Positions 26,847-36,800 of a stretch of 64,000 nt of DNA are shown piece after piece. How positions within the stretch are numbered: the stretch's first letter is position 1; each line of letters starts with the position of its first letter. Under the pieces are notes generated by a model. That model had not been told where the DNA came from. It made no database searches and saw only the letters and a program-made list of their open reading frames with translations. The stretch spans positions 62,001 through 126,000 of the forward strand of contig NZ_LMID01000010.1 in NCBI RefSeq assembly GCF_001428605.1, read 5' to 3'. This DNA comes from Sphingomonas sp. Root720. Lineage in GTDB: Bacteria; Pseudomonadota; Alphaproteobacteria; Sphingomonadales; Sphingomonadaceae. Made by a program: the position numbers and the translations under genes.

Positions 26847-27776
26847 ATGATGGGCATGACGATCACCGGAATGGTCCGGCGAAGCCTGGTGTCGGCCTGG
26901 GCCGGAGCAGCCTTCCTGCTCCTGCCGGCCGGAGCGGAGGCCGCACCGGTGGGGGTGGAAGCGGTCACCGCCTATGTCCTCGACCATAGCGAGGTCCGCA
27001 CGATGCACGCGGCCGCTGGCGACAGCTATCGCATCTACGTCCAGCGCCCGGCCACCCCGCCCCCGCCGGGCGGCTATCCGATCCTCTACCTGCTCGACGG
27101 CGACCAGAGCTTCCCCGTCGCCGCCGCCATCGCCGGACAATTCGGTCCCTATCTGGGCCTGGAGCCCGGGGTGATCGTGGCGATCGGCTATGGCGGCCCG
27201 TCCCGCCGCGTAGCCGACTACACGCCGCCGGTGCCGATCGAGGCCAGATTGGACAAGTCCCTGCCTCGGTCCGGCGGGGCCGACCGGCTGCTGGCTTTCA
27301 TCGCCGACGAGCTTCGCCCCGCGGTCGAACGCGACCTGCCGGTGGACCCCGATCGCCGGACGATCGCGGGCTACAGCCTGGGCGGCCTGTTCGTCCTCCA
27401 CGCCTTCTTCGCGCGGCCCCAGCTGTTCCACAGCTATGTCGCGTCGAGCCCGTCAATCTGGCTAGTCCGCGATCATCTCTTCAGGGCGGCCGACGCATCC
27501 GCACAGCGAAGGCCCGCCTTCGCGCGACGCCGGTTGCTGCTGTCGGCCGGCCAGTGGGAGGAGACACCCGACCCCGGCGCCAGCGCAGCCGATCATGAGC
27601 GCCTCGCCCAGGCACATATGATCGGCAACGCCCGTAACCTGTCCCGCCGCCTCGCCACCCTGCCCGGCCTGACGGTGCGCTTCGACATCGTCCCGGGCGA
27701 GACGCATGCGAGCGGATCGCTGCCCTCTATCCGCGCCGCCCTGGTCGAGGCCTTCAGCCCGCGACCGGCGCCCTAG
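26847..27776 (+). CDS. Exported alpha/beta-hydrolase, esterase D-like
   Basis: This protein of about 309 residues has a signal peptide (VRRSLVSAWAGAAFLLLPAGAEA) and the fold of the putative esterase/IroE group. Visible features are PILYLLDGDQSF, nucleophile Ser in AGYSLGGLFV and a late His in GETHASG. It probably hydrolyses an ester in the periplasm. Three close ATGs (26847, 26850, 26856) follow a GGGGA box and cannot be told apart by eye; the frame is open up to 26775. It is divergent from the M20 gene and may share the control region, which would place it in the same catabolic locus. Confidence 0.8.
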   Translation: MMGMTITGMVRRSLVSAWAGAAFLLLPAGAEAAPVGVEAVTAYVLDHSEVRTMHAAAGDSYRIYVQRPATPPPPGGYPILYLLDGDQSFPVAAAIAGQFGPYLGLEPGVIVAIGYGGPSRRVADYTPPVPIEARLDKSLPRSGGADRLLAFIADELRPAVERDLPVDPDRRTIAGYSLGGLFVLHAFFARPQLFHSYVASSPSIWLVRDHLFRAADASAQRRPAFARRRLLLSAGQWEETPDPGASAADHERLAQAHMIGNARNLSRRLATLPGLTVRFDIVPGETHASGSLPSIRAALVEAFSPRPAP

Positions 27777-27783
27777 ATCGAAG

Positions 27784-27810
27784 GATTCCGCTCGCGTGGA
27801 GCGGGGAATC
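27784..27810. terminator. Hairpin between convergent esterase and sdaA genes
   Basis: GATTCCGCTC (27784-27793) pairs with GAGC-GG-GGAATC (27799-27810) with a two-base bulge. It lies just after the esterase stop and before the sdaA stop, so it could serve both directions. No clear T-run follows, so termination is only likely. Confidence 0.4.
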
Positions 27811-27830
27811 CCGCTGACACGACCTCTAGC

Positions 27831-29219
27831 TCAGCATTCCACGACATTGACCGCCAGGCCACCGAGACTGGTCTCCTTATATTTGGAGCGCATGTCGATG
27901 CCGGTCTGGCGCATCGTCTCGATCACCGCGTCGAGGCTGACGACGTGGCGCCCGTCGCCGTGCAGGGCAAGATAGGCGGCATTGATCGCCTTGATCGCGC
28001 CCATCGTGTTGCGCTCGATACAGGGCACCTGGACGAGCCCGCCGATCGGATCGCAGGTCAGGCCGAGATTATGCTCCATGCCGATCTCGGCGGCGTTCTC
28101 GATCTGGCCGTTGCTGGCGCCGAGCGCTGCCGCCAGCGCCGCCGCCGCCATCGAGCAGGCGACGCCGACCTCGCCCTGGCATCCCATCTCGGCGGCCGAG
28201 ATCGACGCGCGCTTCTTGTAGAGGAAGCCGATCGCCGCCGCCGTCATCAAAAACAGCCGGCTGCCCGCCGCCGTCGCGCCGGGCACGAACACCTCATAAT
28301 AATTGAGCACCGCCGGCAGCACGCCCGCGGCACCGTTGGTCGGCGCCGTCACCACGCGCCCCCCGGCGGCATTCTCCTCGTTGACCGCGAGCGCCCAGAG
28401 GCTGACCCATTCGAACACCGTCGAGGGGTCGCTGCGCGGTCCGCGCGCAACCAGCCGGTCATGGACCGTCTTGGCGCGCCGGCGGACGTTGAGCCCGCCC
28501 GGCAGCACCCCCTCCCCCTTCAGCCCACGCGCGATGCAGGCGAGCATCGCCGCGCGAACCTGCGCGAGAAAGGCTTCGGTCTCCTCGGGCGCGCGCCAGG
28601 CCTCCTCGTTGGCGGTAACGATCTCGCCGATCGAAAGCCCGGTCCGCTCACCGATCGCGAGCAGTTCCGCCGCCGAGGAGAAGGGGTGGCGCAGCGCGAC
28701 GTTCGCGCTCCGAACTGGATCGCCCTCTCGCAGGATCGCGCCGCCGCCGATCGAAAAATAGGTCGCCTGCTCCTCGCCGCCATCGGCATGGAAGGCGGTG
28801 AAGCGCATGGCATTGGCGTGGCCGGCAAGGAACTTGCCGCGCAGGAACGGCAGGTCGGTCGCCTCGTCGAACGGAATCTCCGGCCCGCCGTCGAGCGGCA
28901 ACGCCTTGCGGGCGCGGATGTCTGCGGCCTTCGCCTGGATCCGGTCGGGATCGACCAACTCGGGCGTCTCGCCCGCCAGTCCGAGCAGGATGGCGATATC
29001 GGTGGCATGGCCGAGGCCGGTCAGCGCCAGCGAGCCGAACAGCTCGCACCGGACCCGGACGACCTGGCCCCGCGCGGCCGCGCGCTCGACGAAATCCTTG
29101 GCGGCGCGCATTGGCCCGACGGTGTGCGAGCTCGACGGCCCGACCCCGATCGTGAACAATTCGGTGACGCTGATCGCCCGGTCCGCGACCGGAGCGACCT
29201 TCTCGCTTTTTGCCGCCAT
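27831..29219 (-). CDS. sdaA: L-serine ammonia-lyase (iron-sulfur, single-chain)
   Basis: This 462-residue enzyme converts L-serine to pyruvate and ammonia with a [4Fe-4S] cluster. Fused beta and alpha domains are visible: the N-terminal [16 protein letters not shown] and [11 protein letters not shown], then the alpha-chain [37 protein letters not shown] and the C-terminal LAVNVVEC with the terminal cysteine typical of the bacterial type. The ATG at 29219 is preferred to the GTG at 29222. It is monocistronic by appearance and divergent from the aminotransferase. Confidence 0.94.
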   Translation of the reverse strand: MAAKSEKVAPVADRAISVTELFTIGVGPSSSHTVGPMRAAKDFVERAAARGQVVRVRCELFGSLALTGLGHATDIAILLGLAGETPELVDPDRIQAKAADIRARKALPLDGGPEIPFDEATDLPFLRGKFLAGHANAMRFTAFHADGGEEQATYFSIGGGAILREGDPVRSANVALRHPFSSAAELLAIGERTGLSIGEIVTANEEAWRAPEETEAFLAQVRAAMLACIARGLKGEGVLPGGLNVRRRAKTVHDRLVARGPRSDPSTVFEWVSLWALAVNEENAAGGRVVTAPTNGAAGVLPAVLNYYEVFVPGATAAGSRLFLMTAAAIGFLYKKRASISAAEMGCQGEVGVACSMAAAALAAALGASNGQIENAAEIGMEHNLGLTCDPIGGLVQVPCIERNTMGAIKAINAAYLALHGDGRHVVSLDAVIETMRQTGIDMRSKYKETSLGGLAVNVVEC

Positions 29220-29600
29220 CACCCGGCCGTCCAGCTGCCGTCACCAACCATGCTTGGGCCGGTCGGCACCGACGCGGCCGATGCCGGGAAAATCACCATA
29301 TCCATCAGGCCTTCGATCCTTCCAAGGGGCCCGGCTTGATCTTGCCGAGCACTCGCCGAGATAATCCCTATCCCCCAAGAACGGCCTGGTCATCGACGTT
29401 TCGATCAACGTCGGCCAGTGATGCCGGACCGGGTGGCAACCGAATTGAGCCTCGCAACTCGCGGGATCGCGGTGCCTGCGTGCACCGTTTACGCCCTTTC
29501 TGCAGCTCTCATGCGCATACGTTCGATTTTTCGAAGAAGAATGCGACCTATCCGCGCGCCCATGCGGCCATAATGCAGCCGAAATCCAAGGATTACCGGA
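29220..29600. other. Intergenic region with two inverted repeats
   Basis: About 380 bases separate the divergent sdaA and aminotransferase genes. Two perfect inverted repeats are visible: CGACGTT-N6-AACGTCG at 29394-29413 and TTCGA-TTTT-TCGAA at 29522-29535, the second near the aminotransferase start. Either could be a regulator site or RNA hairpin. No open frame with a ribosome site and no RNA gene was recognised. Confidence 0.45.
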
Positions 29601-30788
29601 ATGATCTCGCATTTTGCCGCTCTTCGCCCGCAGCCGATCGACCCCATACTTGCCCTGGTCGACATCTTTGCGAGTGACGAGCGTCCCGACAAAATCGATC
29701 TCGGCATCGGCGTCTACCGCGACCCGGCACAGCGCACGCCGGTCATGGCCGCGGTCAAGTTGGCGGAGCGCGAACTCGTCGAAAAGCAGGACAGCAAGGC
29801 CTATCTGGGCTGCGGCGGCGATCCCGCGTTCCTTGCCGCACTGACTTGCCTGCTGATCGGCGACGGGGCCCTCGGCAAACAGATATCGGGCGTGCAGACG
29901 GTGGGAGGCACCGGCGCATTGCGGCTCGCGGCAGACCTGCTCGCGGTCGAACGGCCTGGACGGACGATCTGGATCGGAACGCCTACCTGGCCCAATCACC
30001 TACCGATATTCCGCACGGTCTTCGCCGACGTCCGCACCTATGAGCAGTTCGATCCATGGACACAGCAGATGCGCGCGGACGCGGTGCTGGACGCCATGTC
30101 GCAGGCCGTTGCGGGCGACGTATTCGTCCTGCACGGTTGTTGCCACAATCCGACCGGCATCGACCCGGACATGGAAAGCTGGTCCGCAATCGCAAGTCTC
30201 GCGGAACGGCGCGGCATCCTGCCGATCGTCGACATCGCCTATCACGGCTTTGGCGATGGCCTGGAAGGGGATACGATCCCGCTGCGACTTCTGCTCGACC
30301 ATGTGCCGGCGGCTTTGATCGCCTACTCGTGCAGCAAGAATTTCGGGCTCTATCGCGATCGCGTCGGCGCGTTATTTGTGGCCGGCGATCCCCAGGCAAG
30401 CGACGTTGCCTGCTCGAACCTGCTGCAACTGGCGCGCACAAGCTATTCCATGCCACCCGACCATGGGGCCGCCGTGGTCCGCACGATCCTCCAGTCTCCC
30501 ACGCTCGAGACCGAATGGCGCGCGGAGTTGGAAAGCTATCGCATGCGCCTGCGCGGGCTGCGCGAGCGATTGGCATCCCATGGCACGGTCGGTCGGATCG
30601 ACCTGGCGCCGCTGGCGGATCAAAAAGGCTTCTTCTCGCAATTGCCGCTGAGCATCGACCAGGTCGATCGGCTGCGACGCGACCACGGCATCTATATGGC
30701 GCCCAGCGGTCGGATCAACATCGCGGGCCTGGGCGACCGGCAGGTTTCGGTCTTTGCCGCAGCGCTGGCGGGGCTCTCCGAACGGTAA
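29601..30788 (+). CDS. Class I aromatic/aspartate aminotransferase
   Basis: This 395-residue PLP enzyme of the AspC/TyrB family transfers amino groups between aromatic or acidic amino acids and 2-oxoglutarate. The Schiff-base Lys246 is in AYSCSKNFGLYRDR, with Asn183 in HNPTG, Asp211 and Tyr214 in VDIAYHGFG, and a C-terminal Arg in PSGRINIAGL that binds substrate carboxylate. The length is normal for the family. An AAGGA box precedes the ATG. It is followed by a small hypothetical gene and has no clear operon partner. TyrB-like specificity is likely but not readable. Confidence 0.88.
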   Translation: MISHFAALRPQPIDPILALVDIFASDERPDKIDLGIGVYRDPAQRTPVMAAVKLAERELVEKQDSKAYLGCGGDPAFLAALTCLLIGDGALGKQISGVQTVGGTGALRLAADLLAVERPGRTIWIGTPTWPNHLPIFRTVFADVRTYEQFDPWTQQMRADAVLDAMSQAVAGDVFVLHGCCHNPTGIDPDMESWSAIASLAERRGILPIVDIAYHGFGDGLEGDTIPLRLLLDHVPAALIAYSCSKNFGLYRDRVGALFVAGDPQASDVACSNLLQLARTSYSMPPDHGAAVVRTILQSPTLETEWRAELESYRMRLRGLRERLASHGTVGRIDLAPLADQKGFFSQLPLSIDQVDRLRRDHGIYMAPSGRINIAGLGDRQVSVFAAALAGLSER

Positions 30789-30896
30789 AACCCGCACCGG
30801 AGAACTGATCCCGCGACCGTGAGGTCGGTCACGCATCGCCCCGCACGCGAGGGCGTAATGAACGGGCTGTCCATCGACCCGATGGGAGGAGCGTTC

Positions 30897-31160
30897 ATGA
30901 TCAATCGTGCCGTAAAGCTGGACAGGCTTGCCGAGGTGCTGGCCGCGGAAGCGGGCGTCGTCTGGCGCGATCTGTCGGATTATCCCGGTTATCTGAAGGG
31001 TCGCTGGCGCGACCAGGGACGCTCCGTGGCGGGGCAATCCTCCGCAGGCGTACGCTTCATCGAAGGCAGGCCTCAGTGGGATGGATCGACGAGTGACGAA
31101 CTCGTCTGCGATCTTCCTGAGAATTTTCTGACATTGGCGGGATTAAAAGAGATTTCGTGA
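30897..31160 (+). CDS. Small hypothetical protein
   Basis: This 87-residue soluble protein starts MINRAVKLDRLAEVLAAEAG and has a Trp-rich middle (WRDLSDYPGYLKGRWRD). A strong GGGAGGA box lies 6-7 nt before the ATG at 30897, supporting translation; the frame is open back to 30819. It has no signal peptide, membrane segment or motif that I recognise. It may be the first gene of the accessory region that follows or an independent small gene. Confidence 0.5.
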   Translation: MINRAVKLDRLAEVLAAEAGVVWRDLSDYPGYLKGRWRDQGRSVAGQSSAGVRFIEGRPQWDGSTSDELVCDLPENFLTLAGLKEIS

Positions 31161-31255
31161 TGCTGGTCACGGGCATCTGACGAACATCCGCGTCATATTA
31201 CGATTCGATGAGACAATACCGGCAGATTATTTCTGAATCCGTCGGGATATATTCT

Positions 31256-31293
31256 CGATATCCGCGAATATCGGAGAAAGGACATTAGTGTCC
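31256..31293. promoter_or_regulatory. AT-rich control region with two inverted repeats upstream of the accessory operon
   Basis: The 214-base spacer before the 827-residue protein is much richer in A+T than its surroundings. It holds CGATAT-N6-ATATCG (31256-31273) and GGACA-TTAG-TGTCC (31280-31293). These sit 80-120 bases before the start codon, where operators usually lie. The Crp/Fnr regulator at the far end of the same operon would be one candidate to act here. I see no full FNR or CRP consensus. Confidence 0.38.
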
Positions 31294-31374
31294 AAATCTT
31301 CGTATCCGGTAGTTTTTCTGAATCTCTAATCCATTCTTAGGATTATCGACGGGCATTCATAGAAGGAGGTTGTC

Positions 31375-33858
31375 GTGACTGAAGCAATCGGACCGATTTT
31401 CGCGGCGGGTTTCCAGACCGTGACCAAGGACGGCTATCCCCTGCTGTTCCTCCCCGATGCCAACAACGATGCGCTGCAACGCGAGGGCAAACCGCCGGTT
31501 TACCACTGGCTGCCGAACAGCGTCCGCCTCGCGCGCAAGGACAATGGCGACTATAAATTCTCCTTCCTCCAGTTCGTCGGCGTCCAGAACGAGGACACCA
31601 ATGTCGGCGTGGAAGGGACCCAGGAGGTCGCTGGCGCGCTTTGCGGTTTTTCCACAACCAGCTCGCCGCCACCCGAGGTGCTCAAGCAGGCCGGCGACGA
31701 GCTGGTCGACCGCTTCCGCGGCAGCGACGATTATTATTGGGGCTGGCGTTCCCCCGCCACTCCGATGATCCGCCCCGCGCCGATCGTCTCGAACACCATG
31801 TCGATCACCAGCCTGTCGCCCAACGGCGACGGTTCGATGCCCTCGGTCGCCCCCAGCGGCGGTGCGGCGCCGAGCCCGGCTCCGGCCCCCGCCGGCCCTG
31901 GCGGTCCCCCGAGCCGTTCGCTGATGGCCGCCCCCGAACTCAGAGGCGTGACCCGCCCGCCGCTGCTGACCGAGCTGCCGCGCACCACCACCCTCGATCG
32001 CGCGATGCGCGCCTCCAATCTCGACGCCTGGTACGCCAATCTGGCGGGCAGCGGGCCGGGCTCGGTCACACCCTTTGCCGAGAACGCCTTTTCGGGCCTG
32101 CTCGGCAGCTATCCGGCGGCGATGGTTTACAGTTCCTTCCACGGCGGGCAGTCGGCAATCACCGTCTGGCAGATCCTGCAGCTCAAGGTGTGGAGCCCGA
32201 TCTGCGAGATCCGCATCCGCGGCGATTGGAGCCGCATCCAGGATCATTTCTCGGCGGCGGCGCATGCCGGCGGCTGGTTCTGGTCGGCGGACATCAAGGC
32301 CGAGTTCAATTCGATGCGCCAGAACGGCACGATCGAAAGCGAAATCCTCGTCGACTCCACCCTGCCCAACGCCGAGAAGATTCAGGAGATGATGGAGAAG
32401 CGCTCCGATCTCGTCTTCCAGAAATTCCTCGATCAAGCGAACAAGGTGATCTTCGAGCCCGCGCCCTATGACGAGAAGGCCGCCGAGGCGAGCGGCGGTT
32501 TCCTGGGACTGGGCGGCGGCGGCGCGGTCAAGCTGCGGCGCGACCGGGTCGATCTGCACCTCGAATTCCACGAGAAACGGCAGATGGCCTATCTGCAGCC
32601 CAATCCGATCAGCGGCCAGCTCGAAGGCATGTACGACGAGATCAAGGCCAATCCCGACGCCGAGAAGAAGTACTTTCAGAAAGTGTTCCTCGACGACTGG
32701 AACCGCTCGGTCACCCGCGTCTTCAAGCCGGTCGTAAACTGGCCCGACCCCGCGAAGAAGTGGGTCGGCCAGCCGGTCGCCTTCCTGTCCGCGCAGGTCG
32801 GCTACCCCGACACCGAGGGCAACCTCCAGTGGACTGGGCACATGTTCCAGGCGAGCGACAAGCCCGACGATAACTGGCGCATCAAGATGACGATGAAGCG
32901 CAAGGACGAGGTCGAGAATCCGCCCGCCGGCTGGGAACCCGACAAGACCTTCATCAAGCGCCAGGTCCATTTCGGCGAACCGCCGAACGAAACGGAAAAT
33001 CCGTTCGTCCGCGTCTCGATCGAGAAGAATGTCGTCGACCTCGATCCGGGCGATGCCGGGGTCCCGCTGAACCTCGTCAACAACGAGATCCGGGTCGACA
33101 ATGTCGGCGGGATCAATTGCGGGCCGATTTTCCTCGGCGCCGACCTGGAGAACGACAAGCAGATCGTCGAGGTGAGCTTCCAGGCCGACGGCAAGACCGA
33201 GGACGGCAAGGACCGGGCCCCGGTCACCTTCTCCTGGCGCTTCGGCGACCAGACCGAGCCGCGCTATTGGATGGTTTACACGGGCGACCCCGACTATCTG
33301 CCCAAGTTCAAATATCAGGTGCGCGTGCTGGTCAAGGGCAGCATCTTCACCAAGGGTCAGGAATGGATCGGCCCCTGGCAGGAGGCCAGCGGGAACGGCC
33401 CGATCATGCTGACCGTGCCGACGCCGCAGGACGCGGGCGTGGTCACCCGCGAGCTCAGTATCCCGATGGTCGGATCGAAGACCAAGCCGATGACTCCGTC
33501 ACCCGTCGTCACGCCGCCGGCATCGGGCTCGGGCACCCGCCCACCCGCGTCGAGCAATGGCGCACGTCCTCCCGCGACGCCTTCGGCACCGCCGTCGCGC
33601 AGCATCGCGGCGAAGCCGAAGACGGTTGCCGGCTATGCTCTGGGATCCGGGGCGAAGGGCGCCAAATCCAAGGCGGCCACACCCCCCGGCACGGCCGGTG
33701 CCCAGGATCGCGACCGTCAGCTGGCCGCCAGCGAAGCCCAAATGCGCGCGGTGTCGAAGCGGCGGCGCAAGGCTTCGGAAGAGATGTTCGGTCCCGTGCC
33801 GAGCGAAAGCGAAGCCGCCGCGCAGGAACGTGCGCTGCACCTGAACGGCGCGTCCTGA
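31375..33858 (+). CDS. Large unrecognised protein A of the accessory locus (827 aa)
   Basis: I do not recognise this protein. It starts at GTG 31375 behind a near-perfect AAGGAGGT box, implying strong translation. It lacks a signal peptide and membrane segments. An N-terminal domain (1-130) opens FAAGFQTVTKDGYPLLFLPDANNDA. A Pro/Gly/Ala-rich linker follows (about 150-190), then a large mixed domain (200-680), a second Pro/Ser/Ala linker and a basic Lys/Arg-rich C-terminus (710-800). It is cotranscribed with protein B (27 nt gap) and the metacaspase. The linkers and modular build suggest a scaffold or sensor, but no function can be assigned. Confidence 0.8.
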   Translation: MTEAIGPIFAAGFQTVTKDGYPLLFLPDANNDALQREGKPPVYHWLPNSVRLARKDNGDYKFSFLQFVGVQNEDTNVGVEGTQEVAGALCGFSTTSSPPPEVLKQAGDELVDRFRGSDDYYWGWRSPATPMIRPAPIVSNTMSITSLSPNGDGSMPSVAPSGGAAPSPAPAPAGPGGPPSRSLMAAPELRGVTRPPLLTELPRTTTLDRAMRASNLDAWYANLAGSGPGSVTPFAENAFSGLLGSYPAAMVYSSFHGGQSAITVWQILQLKVWSPICEIRIRGDWSRIQDHFSAAAHAGGWFWSADIKAEFNSMRQNGTIESEILVDSTLPNAEKIQEMMEKRSDLVFQKFLDQANKVIFEPAPYDEKAAEASGGFLGLGGGGAVKLRRDRVDLHLEFHEKRQMAYLQPNPISGQLEGMYDEIKANPDAEKKYFQKVFLDDWNRSVTRVFKPVVNWPDPAKKWVGQPVAFLSAQVGYPDTEGNLQWTGHMFQASDKPDDNWRIKMTMKRKDEVENPPAGWEPDKTFIKRQVHFGEPPNETENPFVRVSIEKNVVDLDPGDAGVPLNLVNNEIRVDNVGGINCGPIFLGADLENDKQIVEVSFQADGKTEDGKDRAPVTFSWRFGDQTEPRYWMVYTGDPDYLPKFKYQVRVLVKGSIFTKGQEWIGPWQEASGNGPIMLTVPTPQDAGVVTRELSIPMVGSKTKPMTPSPVVTPPASGSGTRPPASSNGARPPATPSAPPSRSIAAKPKTVAGYALGSGAKGAKSKAATPPGTAGAQDRDRQLAASEAQMRAVSKRRRKASEEMFGPVPSESEAAAQERALHLNGAS

Positions 33859-33885
33859 CGGCGTGCGGCGGGAAAGGACAGGATC

Positions 33886-36800
33886 ATGTCCGGTCCGAAG
33901 GAAAAGCGGGGGGCCTCAAGCCCCGGTAAGCCGGAGTTAGCGCCCCCCGCCTCCGCTGCGTCCACCGAAGATCGGGGGCTGGTCCTGGCCCTCGATCAGG
34001 CGGGCCGGGCGAAAGCGTCGATCACCATCGTGCTCGATCGTCGCCCGCCTGCCAGCGGAGCGTCGATCGAGCCCCATGTCTCGCACGCGCTGATCGCCCT
34101 GACCGGGCAGCTCGACAGCCCCGCCTTTGCTCGCTCCGCCAGCTTCGTATTGCGCGACGGCGACATCGCCTTGCAGAAGTTCGGCGCGATGGGCCTGCGA
34201 CCGACGGCAGCCTTTTCGCTGACGCTGGGCCGGGAGGCGGCGCTACGGGTGCTTGCGGCGCTGCGCGGCGAGGCGAGCGGGATGGGGCTCGAATGCCAGG
34301 TCGAACGACGGGGTGCGGCGTCGGCCGAGGCGTTGACCGTCAGGGGGCGGCTTGCGGACGTGGTGGCGGCCCTCGGCACAGCCGATCTGCTCGACCGCAC
34401 CGGGATCGGCGGCATAGCGAGATCCATGCTCGCCAGCGGCCGCCTGTCGGTGTCGACTGAGGTCGAGCCCGACGACGAGCGGCTGGTCGACGGCTTTCTG
34501 GCAATGGCGCGGCCCATTCTTCGCCCGATTACCACCGAGGCAGGGCGCCGCTGGAGGGTGCTGGCGGTCACCCCCAATCCGATGACCTTGTCAGGCCGGA
34601 TCGAGAGCGCCGATGCCGCGACACTGGAGCAGCGGATCTACACGCGCTCGCTCGAAGCTCTGCTCGCGCCGGTCGCCACCGCCGATGACATCGACACGTT
34701 TGTCCGGATCGTCGCGCCCGACGGAAGGGGCGGCCTCGGACCGGTACCGCGTCTCCTGTCGCAGCCCACGAAGCGGGGTGGCCCAACGACAATCAAGCTC
34801 GCCCGCTTCGGTCGGGCCGACCTGGTCCAGCTCCAGGCCGTCGCCCAACCCTCCAGCGCCAAGGTCAACGCTCACGCGATGATCGCGACCGCGAATGCCG
34901 CGCCGTTGGCCGCGACCGCGACGATCAAGCCGTCCTATGTCGCGATCGCCGACCTTCAGATCCTGCCGCTACAGGGCACGCCCGGCGCGGAGGCGCTCCC
35001 GCAGGTCGACCAGAAGACGGCGCCGCTCTGGCGCGACCAGATCGACCCGAACCGCTTCTGGTATCCGCCGGCCTTTTCGCTCGCCCTACCCGCCGCGGCC
35101 GACGATCCGGACGGCGCCGTCTTCGGGATGACGTTCCGCGCCGAGGGACATCGCAGCGATGGAACGCCGGGCCTGAACGGCAACGTATATTTCCGGCTCG
35201 AGCGCGGGATGAGCGCGGATACCCAGGCCGCCTGGGAAGCGGCGGGCAAGCCGGCCATCGCGCCGGTTCCGGCGGACAATCTTTCGGTGCAACTGCTGGT
35301 CCCCTTCCGGGACGAAGCCGGCGAGACGCGGACCCAGGCTTTCGCCGCCGATCTGCGCGAGGAGGGCGAGGCGGTCCATGCCGAGATCGGGCTGATCGAC
35401 GACTGGGTGCGGCTCGCTTATGGCAGCCTGGCCTTTTCCGGGTTCCAGAACCGCCCGCCCGAGCTGTCGGTCGCCTACAGCTTTCGCGGCTATGTGCCGA
35501 TCACCGAGGGCAATCTGCAACTTCTGTTCGATCGCAAGGCCGCACTGGTCGCGCTGGCCACCGGCCCGCGCACGCGGTCACTGGACGTCGGCTATCTCGA
35601 TACCGAGATGCTGGCCTGGTCCGATGGCGCTGCGTCGGTGAAGCTGACGCGGGAAGCCGATGTTCCACGCACCAGAGCGGCCTTAACCCCGCGTCCAGCG
35701 ATCGGAGCGGTCGCGACGCTGGCGGTGAAGCCGAACCTGCTCCAGGCCGCGACGGTCACCGAGCTGCTACGTAAGCACAAATATGGGGTGCAGGGCATCG
35801 CCCGCGCGCAATTGCTGCCGGCTGCCTTCCCCTGCGATAATTTCGGCGCCTTCTACCGTGAGGAGAAGGACGGCGCGTTCACGGTGATCGGCTGTCAGGA
35901 TGCCTTCCGCCTCGGCCAGACGGTCTATCGCCAGTTCGAGCGCATCGACGACCTGAGCGATGCTGCCGCCAGCGTCTGGCGCTCGCTGCAGCAGCCCGGC
36001 CGTTTCCTCGTCGTCCCGGCGCGCTGGTCGATCGGCCGGTTCGACCAGGAGTCGCCAGCCGAGCGCGCCTATCGGCCCGCCATCTTCCTCTATTCCAGCG
36101 TCGATCCCGACGATGCCTCGAAAAACCGTACCGCGATGCTGGCCTCGCTCGTTCCCGACATCGACCCGGCCCGCACGCTGGCGATCCGGCAGGACCTGCG
36201 CGGGCTGGCCAGCGCGCCGCTGCTGCTGTCGCTCAACGATATCGAGGCACAGATCGACTTCCGCTGGACGGTGCCGACCCTGCCGGGACTGACCGTCAAC
36301 GCCGTCAAGCTGGGTGCGTGCATACAGGTCACCGCCGAATGCCCGCTCGACACGACCCCGCTGCTGCTGTCGATGCTCGAGACCAGCGGCCTCACCGGCG
36401 CGGTGGGGTTCGCCCTGCCCGACGGCACGAAGATCGATTGCGACCTCGGCATCGACCTCGCCCGCATCATCGGGCCGATGCCGGGCGGCCCGGTCGTCGT
36501 CGAGCGGGGCGACGGCGTGATCCGCCTCCGCAATCCGATCGAGCGCCCCGTCGACATCAGCGAGATCGTGGCTGAGCCGGCCGACGGCGAGCCGGTGAGG
36601 ATCGCCGTCGACCGCCGCATCGAGCCGGGCGCTTCGATCGATATCGCCGCGGAGCCGCCCGCAGGCGAACTGACCGTCGTCTGCGCGCCGGCCGACGGCA
36701 CCGCGACGCTGACCGAAATCCGCAGCTTCATCGAGGACGTCCACACCAACGTCACCTTCGTGAACCTGGTCAACTACGCCAACCACGCGCTTGCCGCGCT

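Noticed and set aside
31357-32970. 537-codon frame on the minus strand opposite unknown protein A
   Set aside because: As protein A is itself unrecognised, this was considered. The plus frame is longer, has a near-perfect Shine-Dalgarno, normal codon pattern and operon spacing, while the minus frame lacks these.
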